Assembly (NCBI GenBank): GCA_015689735.1
Contig: WVSP01000001.1
Coordinates: 1,166,001-1,230,000 of the forward strand
Source of the DNA: Rhodobacterales bacterium LSUCC0031
Lineage (GTDB): Bacteria > Pseudomonadota > Alphaproteobacteria > Rhodobacterales > Rhodobacteraceae
DNA length: 64,000 nucleotides
Direction: 5' to 3'
Shown piece by piece: positions 9,645-18,344 of the stretch (position 1 is the first letter of the stretch; the number at the start of each line of letters is the position of its first letter). The notes under the pieces were generated by a model. It saw only the letters and a program-made list of their open reading frames with translations. It did no database searches and was not told where the DNA came from. Position numbers and translations under genes: made by a program.

Positions 9645-10256
9645 ATGGAGATTGCAAAACCCATCGCGCATGGCTTGCACAGCGACCGCCCCGGCGTGCC
9701 GCTTTTGGGCGCATTTCGGCTGGCGGCGGGACGGACGCATGAGATCTGTGGCGCGGCGCGGCGGTGCCTTGCGCTGTGGCTGGCCGCCGAAACGCAGGGG
9801 CCAGTGATCTGGATCAGGCCCGCATGGCACCCCGATCGGCTGCATATGGCCGGTATTCGTGACAGGATCGATCCTGGCCGCCTGCTCAGCATCGATGCCG
9901 AACGCGTCGAAGATTTGCTTTGGGTGATGGAGGAGGCGTTGCGCGCAGGCGCTGTGTCGCTTGTGATTTGCGATCTGCTGGCACCGCCGGGGTTGACCGC
10001 GATCCGGCGGCTGCATCTGGCCGCCGCGGCAGGGGCCGGCGGCGTGGTGCCGCTGGGTCTGGTGCTGACGCCGGGGACGGGCGGCGCGCCGGGGGTAGAA
10101 AGCCGCTGGCAGCTTGAGCCCGACCATCGCCCCGAGGCGCTTGGCTGGCGGCTTGCGCGATTGCGCGCGCGCGATGCCCCACCGGGGGAATGGCCGATTG
10201 CGCATACCCGCGCGGGCCAGCCCGTGATCGCCACGCGCGCAGCAATCCTGGCCTGA
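9645..10256 (+). CDS. ImuA-like protein (RecA/SulA-related)
   Basis: A 203-residue protein resembling ImuA, the RecA-like partner of the ImuB/DnaE2 mutasome. Seen features are the ImuA-style block GRTHEICGAARRCLALWLAAETQG-like region (about residues 25-50) where the Walker A loop is degenerate, a PVIWIRPAW strand, and AIRRLHLAAAAGAG late in the protein. A TTG at 9636 could add three residues, but ATG 9645 is the simpler start. An exact SOS box lies 17 bases upstream. No imuB or dnaE2 follows; the next gene is an MFS transporter. Family assignment is by eye and could be a sister family of ImuA. Confidence 0.6.
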   Translation: MEIAKPIAHGLHSDRPGVPLLGAFRLAAGRTHEICGAARRCLALWLAAETQGPVIWIRPAWHPDRLHMAGIRDRIDPGRLLSIDAERVEDLLWVMEEALRAGAVSLVICDLLAPPGLTAIRRLHLAAAAGAGGVVPLGLVLTPGTGGAPGVESRWQLEPDHRPEALGWRLARLRARDAPPGEWPIAHTRAGQPVIATRAAILA

Positions 10257-10376
10257 AGAAAGGCCATCCCAAGGGCCAAGGCGCAGGAATACGACATCGA
10301 AAGGGTTGAAACGCACCTGCATCCGCGTCACGCAGCACATAGGCAAGATTGCAACCCAAGCACGAACCGAACCCAC

Positions 10377-11591
10377 ATGCGCCTGATCATCTCATTCGCC
10401 GCGCTGTTCCTGTCGGTGCTGCTGTTGCAGCTCTCGACGGGTGGCGTGGGGCCGCTTGATGTCTTGTCGGGCGCGCAGCTTGGCTTCACCAACGGGCAGA
10501 TCGGGCTCTTGGGGTCGGCCCATTTCGCGGGCTTTTTCATCGGCTGTTGGTGGGCGCCGCGAGTCATGGGCGAGGTAGGCCATTCCCGCGCCTTTGCCGC
10601 CTTTACCGCCATGGGGGCCATCGGGCTTTTGGCGCATATGATGTGGGTCGATCCCTATGCTTGGGCCTTGATGCGGGCCGCATCGGGCTTTTGCGTGGCG
10701 GGCTGCTACACGGTGATCGAGGCGTGGTTGCAGGCAAAGACCGACAATGCCAATCGCGGGCGGACGATGGGCACCTATCGGATGGTCGATACCGGCGGGT
10801 CGCTCATCGCGCAGTTGATGATCGGGGTGCTCGCGCCGGCCGAGTACGTTTCCTACAACCTGCTTGCGCTGTTGTGCTGTGCAGCGCTTTTGCCCCTGAC
10901 GCTGACACGCGTGCCGCAACCCGACACGGGCGCGGCACCGCGCTTGCGCCTTGGGCTGGCATGGGGGCTGTCGCCCCTCGCAGTGGTGGGGGTGATCGTC
11001 TCAGGCGTGTCAGGAGCGAGCTTTCGCATGATCGGCCCGCTTTATGGCACCCAAGTGGGCCTGAGCGCCGACCAGATCGGCCTGTTTCTGGCCGCATATG
11101 TCTTGGGTGGGGCCTTTGCGCAATGGCCCGCGGGCTGGCTGGCCGACCGCTATGACCGGCGCCGTGTGCTGGTGGGGTTCTCGCTCTTTTCCATCGCAGG
11201 TTGCGTGATCACCGTGGCGCTGTCGGGGTTCGGCTTGTGGGGCATTTTCATCGCGGCGCTGATTTTTGGGGCTGCGACATTCCCGATCTATTCCATTGCC
11301 GCCGCCCATGCCCATGACTGGGCCGAGGATGCGCAGCGGGTCGAGTTGTCGGCCGCCCTGATGTTCGCCTACGCGCTGGGTGCCATCGCCTCACCGCTTG
11401 TGACATCGGGGCTGATCGCGCTTTACGGGCCATCGGCGCTGTTCACCTTCATCGCCGCTGCCCATGTCGGGCTCTTGGTCTTCGGCATGTTCCGCATGCG
11501 CCGCCGTCCCACGGCCACGCAGCGCAACCCTTATGTTTGGATCCCGCGCACCTCTTTTCTTGTGGGGCGCATCTTTCGCCGCCCACGCTAA
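10377..11591 (+). CDS. MFS transporter, YcaD-like
   Basis: A 404-residue, twelve-helix major facilitator transporter. The N-terminal half has the helix pair seen in YcaD-type permeases and RAASGFCVAGCYTVIEAWLQ, a segment typical of that subgroup; the central loop GWLADRYDRRRVL is the MFS signature between helices 2 and 3 of the second half. Its substrate cannot be predicted. It stands alone, 120 bases after the ImuA-like gene. Confidence 0.85.
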   Translation: MRLIISFAALFLSVLLLQLSTGGVGPLDVLSGAQLGFTNGQIGLLGSAHFAGFFIGCWWAPRVMGEVGHSRAFAAFTAMGAIGLLAHMMWVDPYAWALMRAASGFCVAGCYTVIEAWLQAKTDNANRGRTMGTYRMVDTGGSLIAQLMIGVLAPAEYVSYNLLALLCCAALLPLTLTRVPQPDTGAAPRLRLGLAWGLSPLAVVGVIVSGVSGASFRMIGPLYGTQVGLSADQIGLFLAAYVLGGAFAQWPAGWLADRYDRRRVLVGFSLFSIAGCVITVALSGFGLWGIFIAALIFGAATFPIYSIAAAHAHDWAEDAQRVELSAALMFAYALGAIASPLVTSGLIALYGPSALFTFIAAAHVGLLVFGMFRMRRRPTATQRNPYVWIPRTSFLVGRIFRRPR

Positions 11592-11668
11592 GGGCGATTG
11601 ATCACCGACAAGGCGCGTGGCGTCTCATGCGATAGGCTGTGGCTTGGCTGATAAGCATGGGGGCGAGG

Positions 11669-12415
11669 ATGGACATCCGCTTTGACGGCAAATGCGCAAT
11701 CGTGACGGGCGCCGCATCCGGCATCGGGCTGGCCATCGCGCGGCAACTGGCGGCAAGCGGCGCGCGCGTCGTGCTGGCCGATCTCGACTCCTCCAAGACC
11801 GAGGCCGCAGCACAGGATATCGGCCACGGCGCACGCGCCTTCGTGGTGGATGTGACCAAAGCCGATCAGGTGGCAGCCCTCGTGGCCTTTGCACAGGCCG
11901 AGTGTGGCGCGCTGCATCTGATGGTCAATAATGCCGGGATCGGCGGGCCAATTGCACCTTTGGGCGCGTATGATATCGCCGATTGGCTGAAGGTGATCGA
12001 CGTCAATCTCAATGGTGTCTTCTACGGTATGCGCTACGCCATCCCTGCGATCAAAGCCGCAGGCGGAGGTACGATCGTCAACATCGCCTCGATCCTTGGT
12101 CAAGTGGGCTTCGCAGGCGCGGCGGCCTATACCGCGACCAAGCACGCAATTGTGGGGCTGACCAAAGCGGCAGCCCTTGATCATGCTACCGATGGGATCC
12201 GCATCAATGCCGTGGCGCCGGGTTTCATCCATACGCCCATGGTCGATCAGGGCTTGGATGCGGCGGCACAAGCAGGCATTGCGGCCAAACACGCGCTGGC
12301 CCGGATGGGCGAGCCAGCCGAGGTGGCAGCGCTTGTCTGTTTCCTCTTGTCGGAACGGGCATCTTTCATGACGGGATCATGCCATCTGGTCGATGGCGGC
12401 TACTGCGCGCAATAG
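11669..12415 (+). CDS. Short-chain dehydrogenase/reductase
   Basis: A 248-residue classical SDR. TGAASGIG (13-20) binds the cofactor, NNAG is at 87-90, and the catalytic triad is S141, Y154 and K158 (YTATK). The acidic residue after the second strand (ADLD) favours NAD over NADP. The ATG at 11669 has GGGGGCGAGG directly before it; two earlier in-frame starts lack a ribosome site. Often annotated as 3-oxoacyl-ACP reductase or a sugar/alcohol dehydrogenase; the substrate is not evident. Confidence 0.9.
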   Translation: MDIRFDGKCAIVTGAASGIGLAIARQLAASGARVVLADLDSSKTEAAAQDIGHGARAFVVDVTKADQVAALVAFAQAECGALHLMVNNAGIGGPIAPLGAYDIADWLKVIDVNLNGVFYGMRYAIPAIKAAGGGTIVNIASILGQVGFAGAAAYTATKHAIVGLTKAAALDHATDGIRINAVAPGFIHTPMVDQGLDAAAQAGIAAKHALARMGEPAEVAALVCFLLSERASFMTGSCHLVDGGYCAQ

Positions 12416-12483
12416 CGCCTATCCCTCTGGTCTCGGGGCGCGCGCGGCGCTAAAGGGTGGCCGACACCAGACCGGAGGCCATG

Positions 12484-14205
12484 ATGGCGCGCATCCTGAT
12501 CACCTCGGCGATCCCTTATATCAACGGGATCAAGCACCTTGGAAACCTCGTGGGAAGCCAGCTTCCCGCCGATCTCCATGCCCGCTACATGCGCGCGCGC
12601 GGTGCCGAGGTGTTGTTCCTGTGTGCCACCGATGAACATGGCACCCCCGCGGAACTGGCCGCTGCCAAGGCCGGCAAGCCCGTCGATCAATACTGCGCCG
12701 AGATGTGGGCGGTGCAGGCCGAATTGGCGGAGGGATTCCGGCTCTCTTTCGACCATTTCGGGCGCTCCTCCAGCCCGCAGAACCACCGGCTCACCCAGCA
12801 TTTCGCGGGCCGTTTGGCCGAAGCGGGGCTGATCCGTGAAGTGTCTGAAAAACAGATGTATTCCAATTTCGACGGCCGTTTCCTGCCCGATCGCTACATC
12901 GAGGGGACCTGCCCCAATTGCGGTTACGACAAGGCGCGCGGCGACCAATGCGAGAACTGCACCAAGCAGCTTGACCCGACCGACCTGATCAACCCGCGCT
13001 CGGCCATTTCCGGCAGCACGGATCTCGAGGTGCGCGAGACCAAGCATCTCTACCTGCGCCAATCTGCCATGCGTGATGAACTCAGCGCGTGGATTGACGC
13101 CAAGACCGATTGGCCGGTTCTGACCACTTCGATCGCCAAGAAATGGCTCAATGACGGCGACGGCCTGCAAGATCGCGGCATCACCCGCGACCTCGATTGG
13201 GGCATTCCGGTGAAAAAGGGCGATCAGCCTTGGCCGGGGATGGAGGGCAAGGTCTTCTATGTCTGGTTCGACGCGCCCATCGAATACATCGCCTGCGCCG
13301 CCGAATGGGTCGATGCGGGCAAGGGTGCCGATTGGGAGCGCTGGTGGCGCACCGACAAGGGCGCGGGAGACGTGCGCTATGTTCAGTTCATGGGCAAGGA
13401 CAACGTGCCTTTCCATACGCTGAGCTTTCCCGCCACGATCCTCGGTGCTAATTTTGACGGCACCGAGCCGTGGAAGCTCGTCGATTACATCAAGTCCTTC
13501 AATTACCTGAATTACGACGGCGGCCAGTTCAGCACCTCCCAAGGGCGCGGCGTCTTCATGGACCAAGCGCTGTCCATTCTGCCCGCCGATTACTGGCGCT
13601 GGTGGCTCTTGAGCCATGCGCCCGAAACCTCGGACAGCGAGTTCACATGGGAGGCGTTCCAGCAGGATGTGAACAAGGACCTGGCCGATGTGCTTGGCAA
13701 TTTCGTGAGCCGCATCACCAAGTTCTGCCGGTCGAAATTCGGCGAGGCGGTGCCCGCGGGCGGTGCGTATGGCCCGCAGGAGACCGCGCTGATCGCGGAT
13801 CTGGCGGCGCGCCTCGCGCGGTATCAGGCGCATATGGATGCAATCGAAATCCGCAAGGCTGCGGCCGAGCTGCGCGCGATCTGGGTGGCGGGCAATGAAT
13901 ATCTGCAAGCGGCGGGGCCTTGGACCGTCTATAAGGAAGACCCTGACCGCGCCGCCGCGATGACGCGTTTCGCGCTGAACCTGATCCCCTTCTATGCCGG
14001 GCTGTCGGCGCCCTTCATCCCGGATGCCGCGGCCACGATGGCGGGTGCGATGGGGGTAGATGTCGTTTGGCCCGAGAGTGCTGCGGATGCCATGCATATG
14101 CTCGCACCGGGCCATGCCTTCACCGTGCCTGAGGTGATGTTTGCCAAGATCGACGATGACACGCGCGCTGGATGGGCCGCGCAATTCGCGGGCATCCGGG
14201 GCTGA
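12484..14205 (+). CDS. metG: Methionyl-tRNA synthetase
   Basis: A 573-residue class I synthetase that charges tRNA-Met. It has the HIGH-type motif HLGN (18-21), a zinc knuckle with C143, C146, C156 and C159, and the [18 protein letters not shown] approach to the signature loop. The KMSKS loop reads QFSTSQ (348-353), which lacks the usual lysines. The anticodon-binding domain follows; the optional C-terminal tRNA-binding OB domain is absent. ATG 12484 is chosen over 12481 for spacing to GGAG. A repeat copy follows its stop. Confidence 0.93.
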   Translation: MARILITSAIPYINGIKHLGNLVGSQLPADLHARYMRARGAEVLFLCATDEHGTPAELAAAKAGKPVDQYCAEMWAVQAELAEGFRLSFDHFGRSSSPQNHRLTQHFAGRLAEAGLIREVSEKQMYSNFDGRFLPDRYIEGTCPNCGYDKARGDQCENCTKQLDPTDLINPRSAISGSTDLEVRETKHLYLRQSAMRDELSAWIDAKTDWPVLTTSIAKKWLNDGDGLQDRGITRDLDWGIPVKKGDQPWPGMEGKVFYVWFDAPIEYIACAAEWVDAGKGADWERWWRTDKGAGDVRYVQFMGKDNVPFHTLSFPATILGANFDGTEPWKLVDYIKSFNYLNYDGGQFSTSQGRGVFMDQALSILPADYWRWWLLSHAPETSDSEFTWEAFQQDVNKDLADVLGNFVSRITKFCRSKFGEAVPAGGAYGPQETALIADLAARLARYQAHMDAIEIRKAAAELRAIWVAGNEYLQAAGPWTVYKEDPDRAAAMTRFALNLIPFYAGLSAPFIPDAAATMAGAMGVDVVWPESAADAMHMLAPGHAFTVPEVMFAKIDDDTRAGWAAQFAGIRG

Positions 14206-14220
14206 CGGCAAAGGGCGCAT

Positions 14221-14282
14221 GGGGGGCCAGCCCCCCGTCGCGTGCCGCGACTCCCCCCGGAGTATTTGTGAAGCAAAGAGGG
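14221..14282 (+). repeat. Dispersed intergenic repeat, copy B
   Basis: GGGGGGC/GCCCCCC stem (14221-14236), then a perfect GTCGCG-TGC-CGCGAC stem (14237-14251), then TCCCCCCGG and the tail AGTATTTGTGAAGCAAAGAG. It lies 16 bases after the metG stop in the same orientation, the place expected for a terminator or 3' processing element. Confidence 0.75.
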
Positions 14283-14345
14283 CCCTTCAGCCTTTCTTAA
14301 CCTTTCTCCCGTTAGGGTCGCGGTGCGGTACAGGCTGGAGAGCTG

Positions 14346-14465
14346 ATGACCGCAAGCGAAGATGGTGCGCCCTTTGCCAAGTCCCGCTGGAACCAGGTGA
14401 GGGGCGCGCTATCGCATCTTTGCTTTCCAAATACTCCCGCCGGAGGCCCCGGTCGGCACCACTAG
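14346..14465 (+). CDS. Possible 39-residue small protein
   Basis: A short frame begins at ATG 14346 after GGAGAGCTG and encodes MTASEDGAPFAKSRWNQVRG, then runs through the reverse repeat copy at 14412-14460 before stopping. The first half looks like ordinary coding sequence, while the second half is only the repeat read in frame. It could be a small gene whose tail was replaced by the repeat, or chance. No family recognised. Confidence 0.25.
   Translation: MTASEDGAPFAKSRWNQVRGALSHLCFPNTPAGGPGRHH
14412..14460 (-). repeat. Dispersed intergenic repeat, copy E (reverse)
   Basis: Read on the minus strand it gives GGGGCCTCCGGCGGGAGTAT and then TTTGGAAAGCAAAGATG, the same tail as copies B and D but with a short GGCCTCCGGC stem in place of the long one. 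It lies 17 bases after the end of the XRE gene, in that gene's direction, so metG and the XRE gene each end in their own copy. Confidence 0.7.
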
Positions 14466-14477
14466 CCTTGCCCTTGC

Positions 14478-15344
14478 CTATGTGTCCAAAGCCGCCCGCA
14501 AGGCGCGCAGATGCGCGGGCACCGCACGCGCTGAGATCGCAGCCTCGCGCACCAGCCAATCGAAATGTTGGCTCAAGGTTCGCACCCGGTCTCGGTCGCG
14601 AAAGGCGAGGAAATGCTGGCCCAGATAAATCACTGCCATCTTGGGGCCAAAGACGGTCACGGGTGCCGACCATAGCTGGCGCGCATCAAAGAGGAAAATG
14701 CGCAGGCTGGGGTAGAACTGCGCGTAGATCTCCAAGAGCCAATCCAGCTGCGCGCGGCGGATCTCGGCGTCGAGGCCCGCATAGTACCCTTCCGCGCGGG
14801 CAAAGCTTTCGACCTCGTGCAGCGCGATGGCGATCTCGTAATCGCTTTCGGAAAGGCGCATCCAGTCCAGCCGCTCGGCGGCGGCATCAATCGCGGCATC
14901 GGGTCTGCGATGGGTGACGGGGGCGTATTCCCAGCGTAGCATCGCATTGGTTTTCAACATATCGGGCAGGGTCGCTGGCACATGGCGGATCTTGTACCCT
15001 TCGGCCTCGCGATGCCAGGCGAAGATCTGATCATCAAGGCCGGTTGCCCGCCCCGTCTCCGAGATCGAGAAAGAGCTGTCGAGCAGCGCGCCTGCCTGCT
15101 CGGGGCGGTTGGTCAGCCCCAAGAGCCAATCGGCGGACACATCAAGCGCTTGCGCGCAGGCCGCCACGACATGACCGCCGGGCATGCGGGTGTCGCCCGC
15201 GGCGAGCATCTGCGTGACAGTCGAGCGATCAACGCCGACCGCGCGGGCAAGGCCCGCCCGGCTCATCCCCGATGTCATCAGCGCGACGGAGAGCCGGTCG
15301 CGAAAGGTCGCGGCTACGCGACGTTTGTCGGATAAAATCTGCAT
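14478..15344 (-). CDS. XRE-family regulator with long C-terminal domain
   Basis: A 288-residue regulator. Residues about 15-75 form an XRE helix-turn-helix (SRAGLARAVGVDRSTVTQML). The C-terminal two thirds contain LLEIYAQFYPSLRIFLFDAR and MAVIYLGQHFLAFRD and match no ligand domain I can name. It is divergent from the fatty-acid desaturase, so it may control that gene. The intergenic region holds an 11-base palindrome. Confidence 0.8.
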   Translation of the reverse strand: MQILSDKRRVAATFRDRLSVALMTSGMSRAGLARAVGVDRSTVTQMLAAGDTRMPGGHVVAACAQALDVSADWLLGLTNRPEQAGALLDSSFSISETGRATGLDDQIFAWHREAEGYKIRHVPATLPDMLKTNAMLRWEYAPVTHRRPDAAIDAAAERLDWMRLSESDYEIAIALHEVESFARAEGYYAGLDAEIRRAQLDWLLEIYAQFYPSLRIFLFDARQLWSAPVTVFGPKMAVIYLGQHFLAFRDRDRVRTLSQHFDWLVREAAISARAVPAHLRALRAALDT

Positions 15345-15357
15345 TGTTTAAAATACT

Positions 15358-15368
15358 CAACGATGTTG
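15358..15368. promoter_or_regulatory. Candidate operator between XRE and desaturase genes
   Basis: CAAC-GAT-GTTG is a perfect palindrome 14 bases upstream of the XRE start in an AT-rich stretch. Its size and place suit autoregulation by the XRE protein. This is inference from position and symmetry. Confidence 0.35.
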
Positions 15369-15462
15369 CATTTATGGAGAGAAAACCCTGACTGCGCGCT
15401 AAATTCAAGATCACATAAAGATGATCTGCCGGGCCAATCCGGTTCCAAGGATCGAGGGATCC

Positions 15463-16365
15463 ATGCCCATACGGGTCGAATGGCCAACGCTGGCTTTGAT
15501 CGCCGCGAGCTATGTTGCGCTTTTGATTGGTCTGTTTTGGCTTCCCAAGGTCAGTCTCGTCTTGGCGGTCGGTCTGTTGATCTTGGTGATCGCCCTGCAA
15601 TCCTCGCTTCAGCACGAGGTTTTGCACGGCCACCCTTTTGGGCGGCCTTGGCTTGATGCGACCTTGGTCTTTGCCTCGTTCAATCTTTTCGTGCCTTATA
15701 TGCGCTTTCGCGACACGCATCTGGCCCATCATCACGACGCCAATCTGACCGATCCCTACGACGATCCCGAGTCCGCCTATCTCGATCCGGCGGTTTGGGT
15801 GCGGTTGCCGCATTGGCAGAAAACCTTGCTTGGCGCCAATAACACGCTTGTAGGACGCGTTATTCTTGGTCCGTTGATTGGCCAGATTGCCTTCATGGCG
15901 AGCGAATGGCGCGCGATCCGGGGCGGCGACAGGGCCGTGCTTCGGGCGTGGTTATGGCATATACCTCCAACGGCCGCCTTGGTGGCGCTGGTGCTCGTTT
16001 CGCCCTTGTCGCTCACGGCCTATCTTGCCGCCTGTTACGGTGGGTTGGGGCTGCTCAAGATCAGGACTTATCTTGAACATCAGGCCCATGATCGCGCCTC
16101 GGGGCGCACCGCCATCGTCGAGGATCGCGGCCTTTTGGCCTTTCTCTTCCTCAACAACAACCTGCATGTGGTCCATCACATGCATCCCCGCCTGCCTTGG
16201 TATCGGCTACCCGCACACTACCGGGCCAATCGCGACCGCTATCTCAGGCGCAATGGCGGCTATGCGTACACGAACTATGCCGAGGTCGCACGTCGCCATC
16301 TCTGGACCGCCAAGGAGCCGGTGCCACATCCGCACTACCCTGGCCCTGCCACGATGCAAAAATGA
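15463..16365 (+). CDS. Fatty-acid desaturase family protein
   Basis: A 300-residue membrane di-iron enzyme. All three histidine boxes are visible: H51EVLH55GH57, H86LAHHH, and HVVHHMH near the C-terminus. The family includes fatty-acid and carotenoid desaturases or hydroxylases. ATG 15463 is preceded by GAGG; an in-frame ATG at 15421 would add 14 non-membrane residues and is less likely. Divergent from an XRE regulator, which suggests dedicated control. Confidence 0.88.
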   Translation: MPIRVEWPTLALIAASYVALLIGLFWLPKVSLVLAVGLLILVIALQSSLQHEVLHGHPFGRPWLDATLVFASFNLFVPYMRFRDTHLAHHHDANLTDPYDDPESAYLDPAVWVRLPHWQKTLLGANNTLVGRVILGPLIGQIAFMASEWRAIRGGDRAVLRAWLWHIPPTAALVALVLVSPLSLTAYLAACYGGLGLLKIRTYLEHQAHDRASGRTAIVEDRGLLAFLFLNNNLHVVHHMHPRLPWYRLPAHYRANRDRYLRRNGGYAYTNYAEVARRHLWTAKEPVPHPHYPGPATMQK

Positions 16366-16402
16366 TTTGCAGCCGCACTGCTTAGGGCGCATGTGAGCGC
16401 CC

Positions 16403-17317
16403 ATGCCCCTTTGGATTGTCGCCACCGTTTTTGCCGCTTTCATGCAGAACCTGCGGTTCTTGCTGCAACGGCATTTGCGCGTGACGACACTCTCGACGAT
16501 GGGCGCGACTTGGGCGCGGTTTGCTTTTGCCATGCCCTTCGTGGCACTCGCGCTCGTGATCTGGGTCATGGTGACGGGGCAGGCTTTGCCCCAGACGACG
16601 CCTGACTTTTGGGGCTATGCCGTCACGGGCGCGATCGCGCAGATGTTGGCGACCGCCTGTGTCGTTGCCTTATTTGGACGGCGGAACTTCGCAGTCGGTG
16701 TCACCTTGTGCAAGACCGAGGTGATCCTGACCGCGCTGATCGGTCTTGTCGTGCTGGGCGAGGCTGTGTCGCGCAACGCGGTATTGGCGATCGCGATTGG
16801 ATTTGTCGCCGTGATCTTGTTGTCCGATCCGCCCAAATCTGATGTCGCCTTGCCTGTGCGGGCGCGGATTTTCAATGCGGCCTCAGGCTTTGGGTTGATG
16901 TCGGGGCTGTTGTTCGGCGTCTCGGCTGTGTGCTACCGGGGCGCGACGCTGAGCCTGATCGGTGGGGATGAGGTGCTGCGCGCGGCGACCGCGCTCTTGA
17001 CCGCGACCTGTGTGCAGACACTGTCGCTGGGGTTGTGGCTGGCATGGCGCGAGGCAGGCCAGATGGCACGTGTTATGACCGCATGGCGCGTCTCGGCTCT
17101 GGTCGGCTTCACCTCTATGCTGGGCAGTCTTGGCTGGTTCACCGCCTTTGCGCTGCAAACGGCGGCCTATGTTAAGGCGCTGGGTCAGGTGGAGCTGGTA
17201 TTTACCTTCCTTTTCTCAGTGTTCTGGCTGCGTGAACGCTCGAGCGGCAAAGAGATCGCGGGGCTTGTCCTATTGGTCGCCTCACTCTTGTTGATTTTCT
17301 TGGGAGAGGTCGCATGA
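16403..17317 (+). CDS. EamA/DMT-family permease
   Basis: A 304-residue, ten-helix drug/metabolite transporter with two EamA repeats. The central loop (about residues 135-160) separates the halves, and the second half ends in VELVFTFLFSVFWLRERSSGKEI, a usual EamA helix 9-10 junction. The stop overlaps the start of the next transporter gene by four bases. Substrate unknown. Confidence 0.85.
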   Translation: MPLWIVATVFAAFMQNLRFLLQRHLRVTTLSTMGATWARFAFAMPFVALALVIWVMVTGQALPQTTPDFWGYAVTGAIAQMLATACVVALFGRRNFAVGVTLCKTEVILTALIGLVVLGEAVSRNAVLAIAIGFVAVILLSDPPKSDVALPVRARIFNAASGFGLMSGLLFGVSAVCYRGATLSLIGGDEVLRAATALLTATCVQTLSLGLWLAWREAGQMARVMTAWRVSALVGFTSMLGSLGWFTAFALQTAAYVKALGQVELVFTFLFSVFWLRERSSGKEIAGLVLLVASLLLIFLGEVA

Positions 17318-18246
17318 TCGCCATCGCGCTCGCGATCGCACCGATTTTCCTACTGATTGTTACGGGCTACGCCTTGCGCCGGGGCGGTATCCCTTCCGAG
17401 GAGTTTTGGCTTCTCAATGACCGCTTGGTCTATTTCGTCTTGATGCCCGCCCTGTTTTTCGTCCGCATTTCCGAGGCTGATCTTTCCGATCCCGACCTGA
17501 TCCCCTTTGCCACGACGCTATATGGTGGGTTTTTCGCGGCTGTGGCTGCTGGCACGGTGGCGGCGGTCATGCTGCGCTATCCCGGCCCACAGGCGACCTC
17601 CATCCTGCAAGGGGCGGGGCGGTTCAATACCTTTATCGCGCTTGCCGTGGCCGAGGCGCTCTACGGTCATCCCGCGCTGCAATTGGCGGTGCTGGGCGCG
17701 GCGGTCTTGGTGCCGGTGGTCAATTTGACCGTAGTGGGGCTATTTGCGGTGCTGCTGCCGCGTCCGGGTGGGTCGGTCGTGCTGGGGGCTCTGCGCAGCC
17801 TTGCGACAAATCCCCTGATCCTCGCGATCTTGACTGCTGGTGCGGTCAATAAGCTGGGCGTGGCACCTATCCCTGTGCTGCAAGAGACGCTCGCGGTTTT
17901 GGGCCAAGCGGCGCTGCCGATCATGCTGCTCTGCGTCGGCGCCAGCTTGAAGCTGCGCGGGTTACAGGCCGAATTGGCCCCGATGGCGCTGGCGGCGTTT
18001 GGCAAGCTTGCTCTGTTTCCCGCCGTGATTCTTGGGTTGGCCTTGGCGCTTGATCTGCCGCCACTGACGGCACAGGTGGCCTTGATCTACGGCGCATTGC
18101 CCACGGGGGTAGCGGCCTATACGCTTGCGCGACAGCTTGGCGGCGATGCGCCGCTTATGGCTGCGATGATCACGGTCCAAACCCTTTTGGCCTTTGCGGT
18201 CATGCCATTGTGGTTGTCGTTTGGGGCCTATGTTTTCGGGCTTTAG
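17314..18246 (+). CDS. AEC-family (auxin efflux carrier) transporter
   Basis: A 310-residue membrane protein of the AEC family, whose bacterial members export or import small organic acids such as malate. The N-terminal half has LNDRLVYFVLMPALFF and the second half has LPIMLLCVGASLKL, both typical. It is coupled to the preceding DMT gene by an ATGA overlap, so the two transporters are probably made together. A reverse repeat copy lies between its stop and the convergent NUDIX gene. Confidence 0.87.
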   Translation: MIAIALAIAPIFLLIVTGYALRRGGIPSEEFWLLNDRLVYFVLMPALFFVRISEADLSDPDLIPFATTLYGGFFAAVAAGTVAAVMLRYPGPQATSILQGAGRFNTFIALAVAEALYGHPALQLAVLGAAVLVPVVNLTVVGLFAVLLPRPGGSVVLGALRSLATNPLILAILTAGAVNKLGVAPIPVLQETLAVLGQAALPIMLLCVGASLKLRGLQAELAPMALAAFGKLALFPAVILGLALALDLPPLTAQVALIYGALPTGVAAYTLARQLGGDAPLMAAMITVQTLLAFAVMPLWLSFGAYVFGL

Positions 18247-18251
18247 GCTAC

Positions 18252-18309
18252 GGTCCTCCCTTCATTTTTCTACAAATACGCTGGGGGAGGCGAGGGGCCG
18301 TTCCCCCAC
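18252..18309 (-). repeat. Dispersed intergenic repeat, copy D (reverse)
   Basis: On the minus strand: an imperfect GGGGGAACGGCCCC hairpin, TCCCCCAGC, then GTATTTGTAGAAAAATGAAG. It lies 35 bases after the NUDIX stop in that gene's direction and in the convergent gap with the AEC gene. It is the most diverged of the five copies. Confidence 0.65.
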
Positions 18310-18344
18310 AGGTCGGCCCGCCAAAGGCGGGTCGAAAAGGCCTT

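Noticed and set aside
9539-10297. N-terminal extension of the aldo/keto reductase frame up to 10297
   Set aside because: The extension is antisense to the ImuA-like gene; the enzyme fold starts at the Met at 9538, which has a ribosome site.
12400-14220. A 606-codon open frame antisense to metG
   Set aside because: It is a shadow of metG codon bias; the translation is low-complexity and rich in Arg, His and Gly with no family resemblance.
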